Made by a program: the position numbers and the translations under genes. Below the pieces are notes generated by a model. The model saw nothing but the letters and a program-made list of their open reading frames with translations. It had not been told where the DNA came from and searched no databases. Positions 47,943 through 56,714 of a stretch of 64,000 bases of DNA are shown here, one piece after another (the first letter of the stretch is position 1; every line of letters starts with the position of its first letter). This DNA comes from Acidimicrobiia bacterium (GTDB lineage: Bacteria > Actinomycetota > Acidimicrobiia > Acidimicrobiales > Bin134), in assembly GCA_022822265.1 (NCBI GenBank), contig JAJECA010000042.1, forward strand, positions 1-64,000. The letters run 5' to 3'.

Positions 47943-49718
47943 GGCCTCGTCGGCTCTTACCTTGATGGTGTGCCAGCCGGTGGCGCCGTCGGGGGCGGGG
48001 TCGCTGATCTCGGAGGTTTGCGTGGTGTTGGTGCCGTCGGTGGCCCGCACTCGCACTTGGTGCTCGCCGGGGGTGGCGTTCCAGGTCACCATCCACTGGC
48101 GCCAGGAGTTGATGGTGGTCTCGCGGCTGAGCTCGGCCTCCACCCAATCCTCGTCGTCCACCTGCACTTCCACCTTCTCGATAGCCCGGCTGGGGGCCCA
48201 GGCCACGCCGGCAATTGCGGTGGGACCGGGGTCGATGGTGGAGTCCCGGCGGGGCACGTCGATGCGGGACTGGGTCTTGATCGGCCCTTCCTTCGACCAG
48301 CCGCGGGGAATCCAGTAGCCGTCGAACGCCTCCCAAGTGGTGAGCTCGATGTCCGACAGCCACTTGGTGGCCGACACATAGCCGTACAACCCGGCCACTA
48401 CCAGCCGGGCGGGGAAGCCGTGGGAGATGGGCAGCGGCTCGCCGTTCATCTGCACGGCCACCATGGCGACCCTTCCGTCGAGAGCCACCTCGGTGGGGAA
48501 GCCCGCCGTCCACCGGTCAATCGAACGGCCCACGATCTGGGTGGCCCTCGGCTGCACTCCGGCCTGGTCCAACACGGTGGCCAGCGGCACCCCCACCCAC
48601 TCGGCGTTGCCCACCAGGCGCCCGCCCACGCGGTTGGAAACACACGACAAGGTCACCTGCTCTCGAACCAGGCCCAGGTCGAGCAGCTCGTCGAAGCTGA
48701 TCTCCACCTCTCGGTCCACCATGCCGTGAATCCGCAGCGACCAGTCCGCCGGGTCTACCTGAGGGTACGAAAGGGCCGTGTCAATCAGGTAGAAGTCCTC
48801 GTTGGGGGTGATGAGCGGGGCTATCCCGGCGATGTAGTCGAAGTTGGGCTCCCTCACCGGTTCGGCGGTGACCGAGGGGGTGGGTTCAGCGGTGGGATCG
48901 GCCGTTGGATCGGCTCCCGGCTCGGCCGTAGCGTCCGGCGTCGCCCCTGGAGTGGGATCCATTTCGGCGGGCTCTGCCCCCGCCTGCTGGGTGGGAACCG
49001 GAGTGGTTTGGGCAGTCGGCGTGGCAATAGTGCGTCCTTGGAGGGCTTCGGCAACCCCCTCCCGGGCCCCTTCAACGGTGTCGCGCCGCCGCAGCCACCG
49101 CCCGAGCAGACCACCGGCCAGCGATGCCCCGGCCATTATGCCCACCGCCCCGACGAAGCGACGCCGGTCGTTGAAACGGCCCCGGCCAACCATCGGCACC
49201 GGTTGCGCTTCGGCATCGGCAGGCTCCTCGGCACCGGCAAACCGGGAGAAGAGGGCCAGCGCGTAAAGGCTCATGAACACCGCTATGCCGAAGGCCCCTG
49301 AAACCAGGCCCGACATCCAACCCAAACCGTCGCTGGACAAGGGGTTGCGGGCCGCGGCCCACCCGCCGACAACGGCGAAAACCACAAGTCCAGCGGGCAT
49401 CACCCACCAGCGCTTGCGAGAAGGCCAACCCAGCACCGCACCCAGCAGAATCGACACGATCACGATGCCCCACACCAGCGCCGGCTTCTGCGCACTACCC
49501 AGGGTGTCGATGGACCAGCGGGCGATGAAGCCAGGGGTGATGTCCACGATCTCCTCGGCCACCGAAACCACCAGAGACGGGATCTTGCGGCTCAGCCCCG
49601 ACAGGATCTCGCTCAAGCCCAACGCTCCGCCGGCGGCCACGATGCCAGCGGAGATCGCCTGGAACGGGGAAATGGCCGCTCGCCGCGGGGCTGAGGTGGC
49701 CGCTTCGGATTCGCTCAT
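47940..49718 (-). CDS. Membrane-bound molybdopterin-dependent oxidoreductase (sulfite-oxidase fold)
   Basis: 592 residues. The first 210 hold five predicted membrane segments (near 20-40, 80-98, 103-122, 137-160 and 188-207). Residues 225-290 are a Pro/Thr-rich linker to the extracytoplasmic side. The rest is the sulfite-oxidase-type Mo-pterin domain: LITPNEDFYLIDTALSYPQV, SFDELLDLGLVREQVTLSCV with Mo-ligating Cys359, WVGVPLATVLDQAG and GFPARLVVAGLYGYVSATKW, followed by an Ig-like dimerisation domain. Its Moco could come from the moa/moe operon at 55156-57920. Electron acceptor and substrate unknown. Confidence 0.93.
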   Translation of the reverse strand: MSESEAATSAPRRAAISPFQAISAGIVAAGGALGLSEILSGLSRKIPSLVVSVAEEIVDITPGFIARWSIDTLGSAQKPALVWGIVIVSILLGAVLGWPSRKRWWVMPAGLVVFAVVGGWAAARNPLSSDGLGWMSGLVSGAFGIAVFMSLYALALFSRFAGAEEPADAEAQPVPMVGRGRFNDRRRFVGAVGIMAGASLAGGLLGRWLRRRDTVEGAREGVAEALQGRTIATPTAQTTPVPTQQAGAEPAEMDPTPGATPDATAEPGADPTADPTAEPTPSVTAEPVREPNFDYIAGIAPLITPNEDFYLIDTALSYPQVDPADWSLRIHGMVDREVEISFDELLDLGLVREQVTLSCVSNRVGGRLVGNAEWVGVPLATVLDQAGVQPRATQIVGRSIDRWTAGFPTEVALDGRVAMVAVQMNGEPLPISHGFPARLVVAGLYGYVSATKWLSDIELTTWEAFDGYWIPRGWSKEGPIKTQSRIDVPRRDSTIDPGPTAIAGVAWAPSRAIEKVEVQVDDEDWVEAELSRETTINSWRQWMVTWNATPGEHQVRVRATDGTNTTQTSEISDPAPDGATGWHTIKVRADEA

Positions 49719-49859
49719 TTGTGCCTTCCGATCAGTATGTGGCCCGGGTGTTCATCATCCGGTTGCGTGGAACTAAGGCTATTGTGATTTTCCGCCATGT
49801 GGGTCACAAAAGGCCCACTACTGGAGCCGGATTGTGGAACTCTCGCCGATCATTATCCT

Positions 49860-50831
49860 ATGACGCCGTTGGAGGCCTTGGGCGTCGACCAGCGGTGGCG
49901 GGAGTTGGCCGAGCACCACCAGGGAAGACTGGGCCGGGTGGTGCAGGTGGACCGGGGAGAGTGCGAGGTGATGATCGACGACGGCCATGTCCGGGTTTCG
50001 TCCGATTCCCTCAGAGCTCAAGACGATGTGGCCCCGGTTACCGGCGACTGGATCACCGTCGTGCCCGGCCCCGACGACAGCCCCGTGGTCGAGCAGGTGC
50101 TGGAGCGGCGCACACTGGTGGTGAGGCGAGACCCGGCCGAGCACGCCCGGGCCCAGACGCTGGTGGCCAACGCCGATGTCGTGGGCGTGGTCCACGGCCT
50201 CGACCGGCGCATCAACCCAGCCCAACTGGAACGCTTTTGTGTGGTCGGCTGGCAGTCGGGCGCGGCGGTGGCGGTGATTCTGGCCAAAGCCGACCTCCGC
50301 CGCCATCCCGACCGAGATGCGGCCAAGGCCGCCGCCTTGGCCCCGGGGGCGACGGTGGTGGTCACCGCCGCGCTCCGGGGCGAGGGCCTCGACGACCTGG
50401 CCGCCCTGCTGGAAGGGGGCCAGACCCTGGCACTGCTGGGACCGTCGGGGGTGGGAAAGTCCACGCTGATCAACGCGTTGGTCGGCGACGAGGTGCAGGC
50501 CACCCAGGAGGTGCGGGCCGGCGACGCCCGGGGCCGCCATACCACCATTGCCAGGCGGCTCATTTCACTGCCCAGTGGCGGGGCAATAGTGGACACGCCC
50601 GGCATCCGAGCTGTGGGGCCGTGGGATGCGTGGGAGGGGTTGGCTGCGGCCTACGCCGAGATCGACGCCCTAGACGATGAGTGCCGCTTTGCCGAAGACT
50701 GCTGGCACCAGGGAGAGCCCGACTGCGCGGTGGCCGGCAATGTGGACCCCGGTCGGTTGCGGCGCTACCTGGAACTCGCCAATGAACTGGCCGACCAAGA
50801 CCTAGACCTCGCCCGAAGGCGACGCAAGTAG
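49860..50831 (+). CDS. rsgA: RsgA-like ribosome small subunit-dependent GTPase
   Basis: 324 residues from ATG 49860. Circularly permuted GTPase order: an N-terminal OB fold (GRVVQVDRGECEVMIDDGHV), G4-like AKADL, then G1 LLGPSGVGKSTLINALVGDE, G2 GRHTTIARRL and G3 DTPGIRAVG. The C-terminal zinc module has Cys-x5-Cys-x-His-x5-Cys (ECRFAEDCWHQGEPDC). It takes part in maturation of the 30S subunit. Stands alone, divergent from the molybdenum oxidoreductase. Confidence 0.93.
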   Translation: MTPLEALGVDQRWRELAEHHQGRLGRVVQVDRGECEVMIDDGHVRVSSDSLRAQDDVAPVTGDWITVVPGPDDSPVVEQVLERRTLVVRRDPAEHARAQTLVANADVVGVVHGLDRRINPAQLERFCVVGWQSGAAVAVILAKADLRRHPDRDAAKAAALAPGATVVVTAALRGEGLDDLAALLEGGQTLALLGPSGVGKSTLINALVGDEVQATQEVRAGDARGRHTTIARRLISLPSGGAIVDTPGIRAVGPWDAWEGLAAAYAEIDALDDECRFAEDCWHQGEPDCAVAGNVDPGRLRRYLELANELADQDLDLARRRRK

Positions 50832-50918
50832 CGAGCAGCGCCAACCGCAGGGGCAAGGCCACGCGTGTCGGACCTGACCAATTCACAGACCGACCGCGGG
50901 ATGCGCTAGAAAGCCCGC

Positions 50919-51749
50919 ATGCCGAGCGCAACGCCATTAGCCAACAAGATCGCGGCCGTCACCGGTGGGGGCGGGGGAATCGGGGGCGGAGTCTCCCGAT
51001 TGTTCGCCGAGGCCGGTGCCGCGGTGGTGGTCAACGACATCGACTCCGACCTGGCCAACGCCGCGGTGAGCGACATCACCGACGCCGGGGGACGGGCCAT
51101 CGCAGTGGTGGGCGACATCACCGACGCCGATGTGGTGGCCCAGTTCCACCAGGCCGCCGTGGACTTTGGCGACGGCCAAGTGGACGTACTGGTGAACAAC
51201 GTGGGCGACTACCGGCCGGGCCGGGGCACGTTCATCAGAACTGAAGAGGCCGACTGGGACGCCCAGATCAACATCACCTTCCGCCATGTGCTGCGCTGCA
51301 CCCGCGCCTTTCTGCCCACCATGGTGGAAGGGGGCGGGGGCACCATCGTGAACGTGTCCACGGTGGAGGCCATGCGGGCCATGCCCGGAATAGCGGTGTA
51401 TTCGGCGTCCAACGCCGCCATCATCGCCTTCACCCGATCCGTCGCCCTGGAGATGGCCGAACAGAACATCCGGGTCAACTGCATCGCCCCGGACATGGCC
51501 GTCACCCTGCAAACCCCCCTCGACATGATGCTGCGGGATCGCCCCCTCGAGCAGGTGTCCCGGAACATCCCCCTGTGCCGTTTCGGCAACCCCGACGACT
51601 TCGCCGAGGTGGCCCTGTTCTTGGCCTCCGATCAGTCCCGTTTCATGACCGGCCAGACCCTCCCCGTGGACGGCGGCACCATGACCGCCCAGGGCTGGTA
51701 CCGCAGAGCCAGCGGCCGCGGCTTCACCAACCTCCCCGACGCCCCCTAG
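50919..51749 (+). CDS. SDR-family protein lacking the catalytic lysine
   Basis: 276 residues. Cofactor loop TGGGGGIGGGVSRLF and NNVG are intact, and the Ser region (VNVSTVEAMRAM) is fine. The active-site segment reads VYSASNAAIIAF: Tyr161 is present but Asn165 replaces the Lys that lowers the Tyr pKa and binds the nicotinamide ribose. The C-terminus (GQTLPVDGGTMTAQGWYRRA) is normal. It may be a slow or non-classical enzyme, or a binding protein. The C-terminal end GGxxTAQGWYRR-like resembles the SDR at 38231. Confidence 0.85.
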   Translation: MPSATPLANKIAAVTGGGGGIGGGVSRLFAEAGAAVVVNDIDSDLANAAVSDITDAGGRAIAVVGDITDADVVAQFHQAAVDFGDGQVDVLVNNVGDYRPGRGTFIRTEEADWDAQINITFRHVLRCTRAFLPTMVEGGGGTIVNVSTVEAMRAMPGIAVYSASNAAIIAFTRSVALEMAEQNIRVNCIAPDMAVTLQTPLDMMLRDRPLEQVSRNIPLCRFGNPDDFAEVALFLASDQSRFMTGQTLPVDGGTMTAQGWYRRASGRGFTNLPDAP

Positions 51750-51763
51750 ACCTCTAGAGCCGC

Positions 51764-52873
51764 CTAGTCCAGGCCGTACTGGGGGAGGCGGCCGTTGGCG
51801 ATCATGGTGAGGCTGCCGGTGCCTGTCTCGTCGGGATCGTCGGTGGTGACGGTGACCGGGGCGATGCGGTGCATGGGCGTGAACACCTCGCCTGAGGCCC
51901 TCACCACATCGGCGGGATGGCTCACGTCCCAGATCTCGTGCTCGACATAGGACTCGCCCCGGTACACGCCGAGGCCGAGCTCGTCGTTCCACCCGCCGCT
52001 GTAGCCCAGTCCGGCCATGTCCACCGCCGATCCCAGCGGCGCCGAGCCGAGCCGCAGCGATCGCCCGTCGTCCAGGCTCACCGCCATGTCGGCCGATGAG
52101 AACCGCCGGGTGTCGGCGAAGAACTCCAACGACAGATCGGCCTGGGTCACGTGGCGGTCGACATCGGGGGCGTCCCGGTCTCGGATGAGCCCGGTGAGGT
52201 ACACCCTTTCCGACCCCCGCTCCATGATCTGCACGTGGCCGGCCCGGCGGTTGGTGGAGAAGAACAGGAAGTAGAACAGCGTGCCGGCCTCGCTGTGCTG
52301 TCGAGGCGGGCCGGTGACCGGCTCGGGGATACCCATCGACGGCCGCACTCCCCAAGAGTGGTCCCGACCGCCCCACCAGCCGTTCACTTCCAGCCCCTCG
52401 TCGCCGATGGTGACCCAGCCGTTTACCACGCCCACTTGGTTGAACCGCTGGTAGTCCTGGGTCACCCGGCCCCGCTCCCGCTCCACATGGGGCTTTTCGA
52501 TCTCCGGGGCCAGCTCGGCCCGCCACACCAGATCGCAGGCTATGGAGTGGTCGCCGGGGGCCAGGATCACCCGCAGCTCCTCCAGCGGGACCGTGGGCTC
52601 CACCCGCATCGGCCCCACCTCGGGCTCCAAGCGGGGGCGCAGCGCCCGCGACGCCCGCAGGTTGTGCTGGGTGCCGCCCCGCACCATCACCACCCCGCCG
52701 TCGATCACGTTCATGTTGTTGTACGAGCCCATGGTGAACTGCACCGCGGCCTGCCCCGCCGGGTCGTAGATGGCGAACCAGTAGCGGTCGAAGAACCGGG
52801 GGTCAGACGTGCCGACGTGCTCGAAAGGCTCGGCGATCTGGTGCCACAGGGTGTCGTCAAGGGGTCCAAGCAT
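51764..52873 (-). CDS. AttH/CrtC-like lipocalin-fold protein, hypothetical
   Basis: 369 residues, mostly beta. EVNGWWGGRDHSWGVRPSMG in the middle is the motif of the AttH-like and CrtC/tocopherol-cyclase-like double-calycin superfamily. Other features are YWFAIYDPAGQAAVQFTMGS near the start and HEIWDVSHPADVVRASGEVF near the end. The role of this actinobacterial group is unknown, but its steady pairing with a phosphotransferase-family gene (two genes upstream here) suggests modification of lipid or terpenoid compounds. Confidence 0.7.
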   Translation of the reverse strand: MLGPLDDTLWHQIAEPFEHVGTSDPRFFDRYWFAIYDPAGQAAVQFTMGSYNNMNVIDGGVVMVRGGTQHNLRASRALRPRLEPEVGPMRVEPTVPLEELRVILAPGDHSIACDLVWRAELAPEIEKPHVERERGRVTQDYQRFNQVGVVNGWVTIGDEGLEVNGWWGGRDHSWGVRPSMGIPEPVTGPPRQHSEAGTLFYFLFFSTNRRAGHVQIMERGSERVYLTGLIRDRDAPDVDRHVTQADLSLEFFADTRRFSSADMAVSLDDGRSLRLGSAPLGSAVDMAGLGYSGGWNDELGLGVYRGESYVEHEIWDVSHPADVVRASGEVFTPMHRIAPVTVTTDDPDETGTGSLTMIANGRLPQYGLD

Positions 52874-52875
52874 GG

Positions 52876-53244
52876 CTATTTCAGCCTTTCTATGGAGTCG
52901 TACAGATAGGCCCTCACCGCCGGTGACGACCCTGACCCGCTCATAATCTCATCAGTAAGCCGGGCCCGGAGGTCCCGGTGATACTCCTCGGCGGCGGCTA
53001 GTTCGGGCACGCCGGGAACAGCTTCGTCCAGCGCCGCGGGTTCGATGTCCAAGAGCTCTTCCAGCGCCCGGATATCGGCCACCAGATCGGGCAGTATGTG
53101 GGGCCATCGAGCCGCGGCGTTTTCAAGAGCGGCAGCCGCGTAGGTCACCTGCTCCTGGGAATAAGGGTCGGACACTTCGGGAGCCACCAATTCCACCAAC
53201 ACAACACGGGCGCCCTCGATCTGTTCGCTAAGTGTGGGCCTCAT
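52876..53244 (-). CDS. Small helical hypothetical protein
   Basis: 122 residues from ATG 53244, with an AGGAG about 5 bases upstream and a 4-base overlap with the phosphotransferase stop. All helical, no Cys or catalytic signature (MRPTLSEQIEGARVVLVELV, AAAALENAAARWPHILPDLV). It lies between the phosphotransferase and the AttH-like gene in a tight operon, two bases before the latter's start. An accessory subunit is conceivable. Confidence 0.7.
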   Translation of the reverse strand: MRPTLSEQIEGARVVLVELVAPEVSDPYSQEQVTYAAAALENAAARWPHILPDLVADIRALEELLDIEPAALDEAVPGVPELAAAEEYHRDLRARLTDEIMSGSGSSPAVRAYLYDSIERLK

Positions 53245-54245
53245 GTCAACTCCTCCTCGGTTTGGGCTAAGAGAACCTTGCCCAAGGCGCCGGTCCCCGA
53301 CCACACCCGCTGGGTGCGGCCATCGCAAAAGCTGCGTACTCCGGTCATGGCGATGGCGGCCAGCTTGTAATTGGCCAGAACTTGCCAAAACCGCAACGCG
53401 GCCCGATGCACGGTCCGCCCGGTGCGGTCCTCATAAGCCGACACCAGGTCTTCCACCTCCCACCGTCCCGGGATCAGGTGCTCGCGCCGGCGAATCGGGT
53501 TGGTCACCCATCCCACATCTTCTGCCGGGTCGCCGAGATGGACGGTCTCCCAGTCCAACAGCACCTGCACCTGGTCGCCGTCAAACAGCACATTGCCTGG
53601 TTTGACATCACCGTGGACCACCGCGACCTCACCGGGGTCCGGCCGGTTCCGTCGCAGCCACTGCTCAATTTCGGCCAGCACCGGTTGAGGCTCCAACGAC
53701 TGGCGCTCGATCACCGCAGCCCATTCGTCGATTGCCGCCTCCGCCGGATCGGCTGGCACGGCCAGCACATCGTTGAGCCCGGCAGCCCGCCAATCCAAGG
53801 CATGGATCTCGATCATCAAGTCCACCATCTGGGAGGCGATGCCCGCTCGGGTGTCCTCGTCGAACTGACTAATGCCCCCCTCCACAATGAAGTGGTCGTT
53901 GTGCCCGTCGTAGCGGGTCATCACCAGCGCGGGGCGGCCCAGTTCCGATCCGTCGGCGTCCAGCCACACCACCTCGGGGGCTCGGACCGGCTGGTCGTGC
54001 AACCGCCGCAGCACCTCGAACTCCACTCTGCGGTCGGTCTCGAGCACGCTGCCCACCGGATCGCGTCGAAGGAAGAGGCGGCGATGGTGCGACTTCCCGC
54101 CCTCTTCCCAGAACAGATCGAACGGCCAGTTCTCCCTCGACTGCCCGCCGGTGACCCGAGCCTCGCCCTCCACTCGCAGTCCATCGACATCCCCAAGGCG
54201 CCGCCGAATGAAGCCCTCCAGTGCAGCGTCGAATTCAGTGGTCAT
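53241..54245 (-). CDS. Aminoglycoside phosphotransferase-like (APH/ChoK) kinase
   Basis: 334 residues. Kinase-like fold: N-terminal LRVEGEARVTGGQSRENWPF, FLRRDPVGSVLETDRRVEFE (with a Lys/Arg in the ATP-binding place), catalytic loop VAVVHGDVKPGNVLFDGDQV (HGDxxxxN) and metal-binding VLLDWETVHLGDPAEDVGWV (DWE). This actinobacterial group phosphorylates small alcohols or is linked to lipid catabolism rather than drug resistance. First gene of a three-gene operon. Confidence 0.9.
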   Translation of the reverse strand: MTTEFDAALEGFIRRRLGDVDGLRVEGEARVTGGQSRENWPFDLFWEEGGKSHHRRLFLRRDPVGSVLETDRRVEFEVLRRLHDQPVRAPEVVWLDADGSELGRPALVMTRYDGHNDHFIVEGGISQFDEDTRAGIASQMVDLMIEIHALDWRAAGLNDVLAVPADPAEAAIDEWAAVIERQSLEPQPVLAEIEQWLRRNRPDPGEVAVVHGDVKPGNVLFDGDQVQVLLDWETVHLGDPAEDVGWVTNPIRRREHLIPGRWEVEDLVSAYEDRTGRTVHRAALRFWQVLANYKLAAIAMTGVRSFCDGRTQRVWSGTGALGKVLLAQTEEELT

Positions 54246-54275
54246 TGGCAGAGAAGTTACTGGCAGACCGAGATG

Positions 54276-54349
54276 TGGAGCTGAGCGGACTCGAACCGCC
54301 GGCCTCCTCGTTGCGAACGAGGCGCTCTAGCCAACTGAGCTACAGCCCC
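54276..54349 (-). tRNA. tRNA-Ala (anticodon CGC)
   Basis: Minus-strand cloverleaf of 74 bases: GGGGCTG/CAGCTCC acceptor with the G3-U70 pair that defines alanine identity, D stem GCTC/GAGC, anticodon stem CCTCG/CGAGG with loop TTCGCAA (CGC), T loop TTCGAGT, discriminator A. No encoded CCA. Confidence 0.97.
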
Positions 54350-54417
54350 AAAATTTCCAGTCAAGCCTAATGGGGACCGGGTCCCGGGCCGCGATCGGAA
54401 TCAGCAGTTGTCGAAGA

Positions 54418-54948
54418 TCAGCGCTGGCCGCCGGAGGCCACATCCCAGGAGCGGGGCTGCGAATCGTCGACGCCGACGGGATTGAGCCGATCTTCGCGGG
54501 TTCTCTGGTGCTGGACCAACATCATGGCGTAGCCCAGCAGCAGGGCGTCGATCAGCAGGTGGACCACCAAGGCGAAACCGCCCAGATAGACGGCGAAGAC
54601 GAAAGAGGCCAGCGCGCCCACGATGAGCGTCACCAAGATCCGGCGGCGACGGCGGCGGGCGTCGATCGAAGTCCGGGGGATGCCTCGATTCGAATTCGAA
54701 GCCATCTGATTAGCGTACACCCGAGGCGGCAAGGCGATATTGGGCCGAAGGGCCACCACCGGCGCGGCGGCCATGGCACCCCGCTCAGCCAGACGGGGAT
54801 GCACAGAGCGAAGGGGTGCGCGGAAACCCAACTGGGGCGTGCGCCGCCTGATCCCGAATTGGCCGTTGCGCGCCCGGCGGATCAGGGGCGGAATCAAAAA
54901 GGCAGCCCATGCAGCTGCCAAGATCATGAGCAACACTGATGTCACCAA
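54418..54948 (-). CDS. SepX/GlpR-like membrane protein
   Basis: 176 residues. One N-terminal membrane segment (VTSVLLMILAAAWAAFLIPP) followed by a basic stretch RRARNGQFGIRRRTPQLGF, a long hydrophilic linker, then RRRRRRILVTLIVGALASFV and GGFALVVHLLIDALLLGYAM, two closely spaced membrane helices. This is the layout of the actinobacterial divisome protein SepX/GlpR. Its position next to moaC-moaA-moeA also agrees with the sepX neighbourhood in Streptomyces as I know it. Sequence similarity is short, so function is tentative. Confidence 0.55.
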   Translation of the reverse strand: MVTSVLLMILAAAWAAFLIPPLIRRARNGQFGIRRRTPQLGFRAPLRSVHPRLAERGAMAAAPVVALRPNIALPPRVYANQMASNSNRGIPRTSIDARRRRRRILVTLIVGALASFVFAVYLGGFALVVHLLIDALLLGYAMMLVQHQRTREDRLNPVGVDDSQPRSWDVASGGQR

Positions 54949-55155
54949 TCTCGGGGGTCCCTTGCAGAATTAATGGTAAGCCGCATCAGTGCGCTCACTG
55001 GTGGATGGTCGCGCCCCCAGTCATAGCGAAAACTATCTGAACGCTTGATGGCCAGACGCCGACGGACATTACAGGGGGATAACACTTGTTACGGTTCTAC
55101 TACAGAAAGTCCACCCGCGCCACCCTGTCTACCACGGGAATTTAGGGGATGGCGC
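54949..55155. other. Intergenic stretch between moaC and the SepX-like gene
   Basis: About 200 bases, AT-rich for this genome. It should contain the promoter of the SepX-like gene (minus strand) and the end of the moa operon. I see no clear terminator hairpin and no conserved RNA. Confidence 0.3.
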
Positions 55156-55659
55156 TCAGTCGTCGTAGACCGAGTCAACATCCTCCAAACGCCTATAGGA
55201 GCCGGAGCGCCCTCCCGTCTTCTCCCACAGGGCGATCTCGCCAATGACCATCTCTTTGTCCCGCGACTTGCACATGTCATAGACGGTCAGCGCGGCCACC
55301 GAGCAGGCGGTGAGGGCCTCCATCTCCACCCCGGTCCGGTCGACCGTTTCCACCTCGGCCTCGATCTCGATGTAGGTGTCCTCGATCCTGAAGTTGACCA
55401 GCACTGCGCCCACCAACAGGGGATGGCACAGCGGGATGAGCTCGGGGGTGCGCTTGGCCGCCTGGATGCCCGCCACTCGGGCCACCGCCAGCACGTCGCC
55501 CTTGCCAATAGCGCCCCGGGCCACGGCCGAGGCGGTGTCGGTGCTCATGAAGACCTTGGCCCGGGCGATGGCCCGGCGGTGCGTGGGATCCTTGGGGGTC
55601 ACGTCCACCATGCGGGCCCGACCGAGGGGATCCAGGTGGGTGAACCCGACTTCGGACAC
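55156..55659 (-). CDS. moaC: Cyclic pyranopterin monophosphate synthase
   Basis: 167 residues from GTG 55659, one base after the moaA stop, preceded by a GGGGG run. Conserved MoaC segments: GFTHLDPLGRARMVDVTPKD, AARxGAIxKGDVLAVARVAG-type stretch (GAIGKGDVLAVARVAGIQAA), LIPLCHPLLVGAVLVNF (active-site His) and VDRTGVEMEALTACSVAALT, then the Lys/Asp motif DMCKSRDKEM. Together with MoaA it makes the first pterin intermediate of the molybdenum cofactor. Confidence 0.97.
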   Translation of the reverse strand: MSEVGFTHLDPLGRARMVDVTPKDPTHRRAIARAKVFMSTDTASAVARGAIGKGDVLAVARVAGIQAAKRTPELIPLCHPLLVGAVLVNFRIEDTYIEIEAEVETVDRTGVEMEALTACSVAALTVYDMCKSRDKEMVIGEIALWEKTGGRSGSYRRLEDVDSVYDD

Positions 55660-55660
55660 C

Positions 55661-56638
55661 TCAGCCCCCGATTTGTGACATCGATCGGCCGGGGCGGATG
55701 AAGTGCACTTGGTTGATGGCGTGGCCGGCCCACTTGTCCTTGACGACACCCGAGATGACCGCGGCGATCTCCTCGTCGCTGGCCCCTGAGCGCAGCAGCT
55801 CTCGAAGGTCGTGCTCGTCCACGGCGAACAGGCAGTTGCGGAACATGCCCTCGGCGGTGAGCCGCACCCGGTCGCAGCTGCCGCAGAAGGCGTCGGTCAC
55901 GCTGGCAATCACCCCGAACGAACCCCGCCCGTCGGCGTAGTGCCACACCGCGGCCGGCGAGTGGGAGCGCTCCACCGGGGCCAGCGGGAATACCTCTCCC
56001 ACTGTCGAGACGATCTCGTCAAGAGTGACCACCTTGTCGTTGCTCCACGACTGGTCGGCGTCAAGGGGCATGAACTCGATGAACCGGACCTCTACCCCTT
56101 TGTCCCGACCGAATCGGGCGAAGTCTGTGATCTCGTCGTCGTTGATGCCCCGCATCATCACCGCATTGACCTTCACCGGGTTCAAGCCGGCGGCCAAGGC
56201 GGCGTCGATCCCGTCAAGCACCCGGTCCAAGTCGTTGCGCCGGGTGAGTTGCTCGAACCGGTCGGCCCGGAGGGAGTCGAGCGAGATGTTGATCCGCCGC
56301 AGTCCTGCCGCAACCAGCTTGTCGGCCAGAAGGCCCAAGGTGGCGCCGTTGGTGGTGAGGGCCAAATCGACGCCCAACGCGGCCAGCTTCTCCACCAGCA
56401 CCGGCAGGTTGGCCCGCACGGTGGGCTCCCCGCCGGTGAGCCGAATGCTGTCGATGCCGAACCGATCGACCATGAGGGCGGCGATGCGCTCGATCTCCTC
56501 GAAGGTGAGCAGGTCTTCGCGGGGCAGCCAGTCGAGCCCGTCGGCGGGCATGCAGTACGTGCAGCGGAAATTGCACCGGTCGGTCACCGAAATGCGGAGA
56601 TCCCGGTGGACCCGTCCGAAGCCGTCGATCAGCGGCAC
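55661..56638 (-). CDS. moaA: GTP 3',8-cyclase (radical SAM)
   Basis: 325 residues from GTG 56638, five bases after GGGGGAG; upstream GTG/TTG codons are possible but poorly placed. Radical SAM cluster ligands Cys22, Cys26 and Cys29 (DRCNFRCTYCMP). SAM-binding RLTGGEPTVR and NISLDSLRADRF. The second 4Fe-4S cluster ligands are in AFCGSCDRVRLTAEGMFRNC. The C-terminal MSQIGG gives the double-Gly tail needed for activity. Part of plsY-moeA-moaA-moaC. Confidence 0.97.
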   Translation of the reverse strand: MPLIDGFGRVHRDLRISVTDRCNFRCTYCMPADGLDWLPREDLLTFEEIERIAALMVDRFGIDSIRLTGGEPTVRANLPVLVEKLAALGVDLALTTNGATLGLLADKLVAAGLRRINISLDSLRADRFEQLTRRNDLDRVLDGIDAALAAGLNPVKVNAVMMRGINDDEITDFARFGRDKGVEVRFIEFMPLDADQSWSNDKVVTLDEIVSTVGEVFPLAPVERSHSPAAVWHYADGRGSFGVIASVTDAFCGSCDRVRLTAEGMFRNCLFAVDEHDLRELLRSGASDEEIAAVISGVVKDKWAGHAINQVHFIRPGRSMSQIGG

Positions 56639-56714
56639 GCTCACTCCCCCATTCTGGCCGAACAAGCGGCCGAACACACTGTGGAAAGCCAATCCGGCTT
56701 CGTTGGGACGACAG

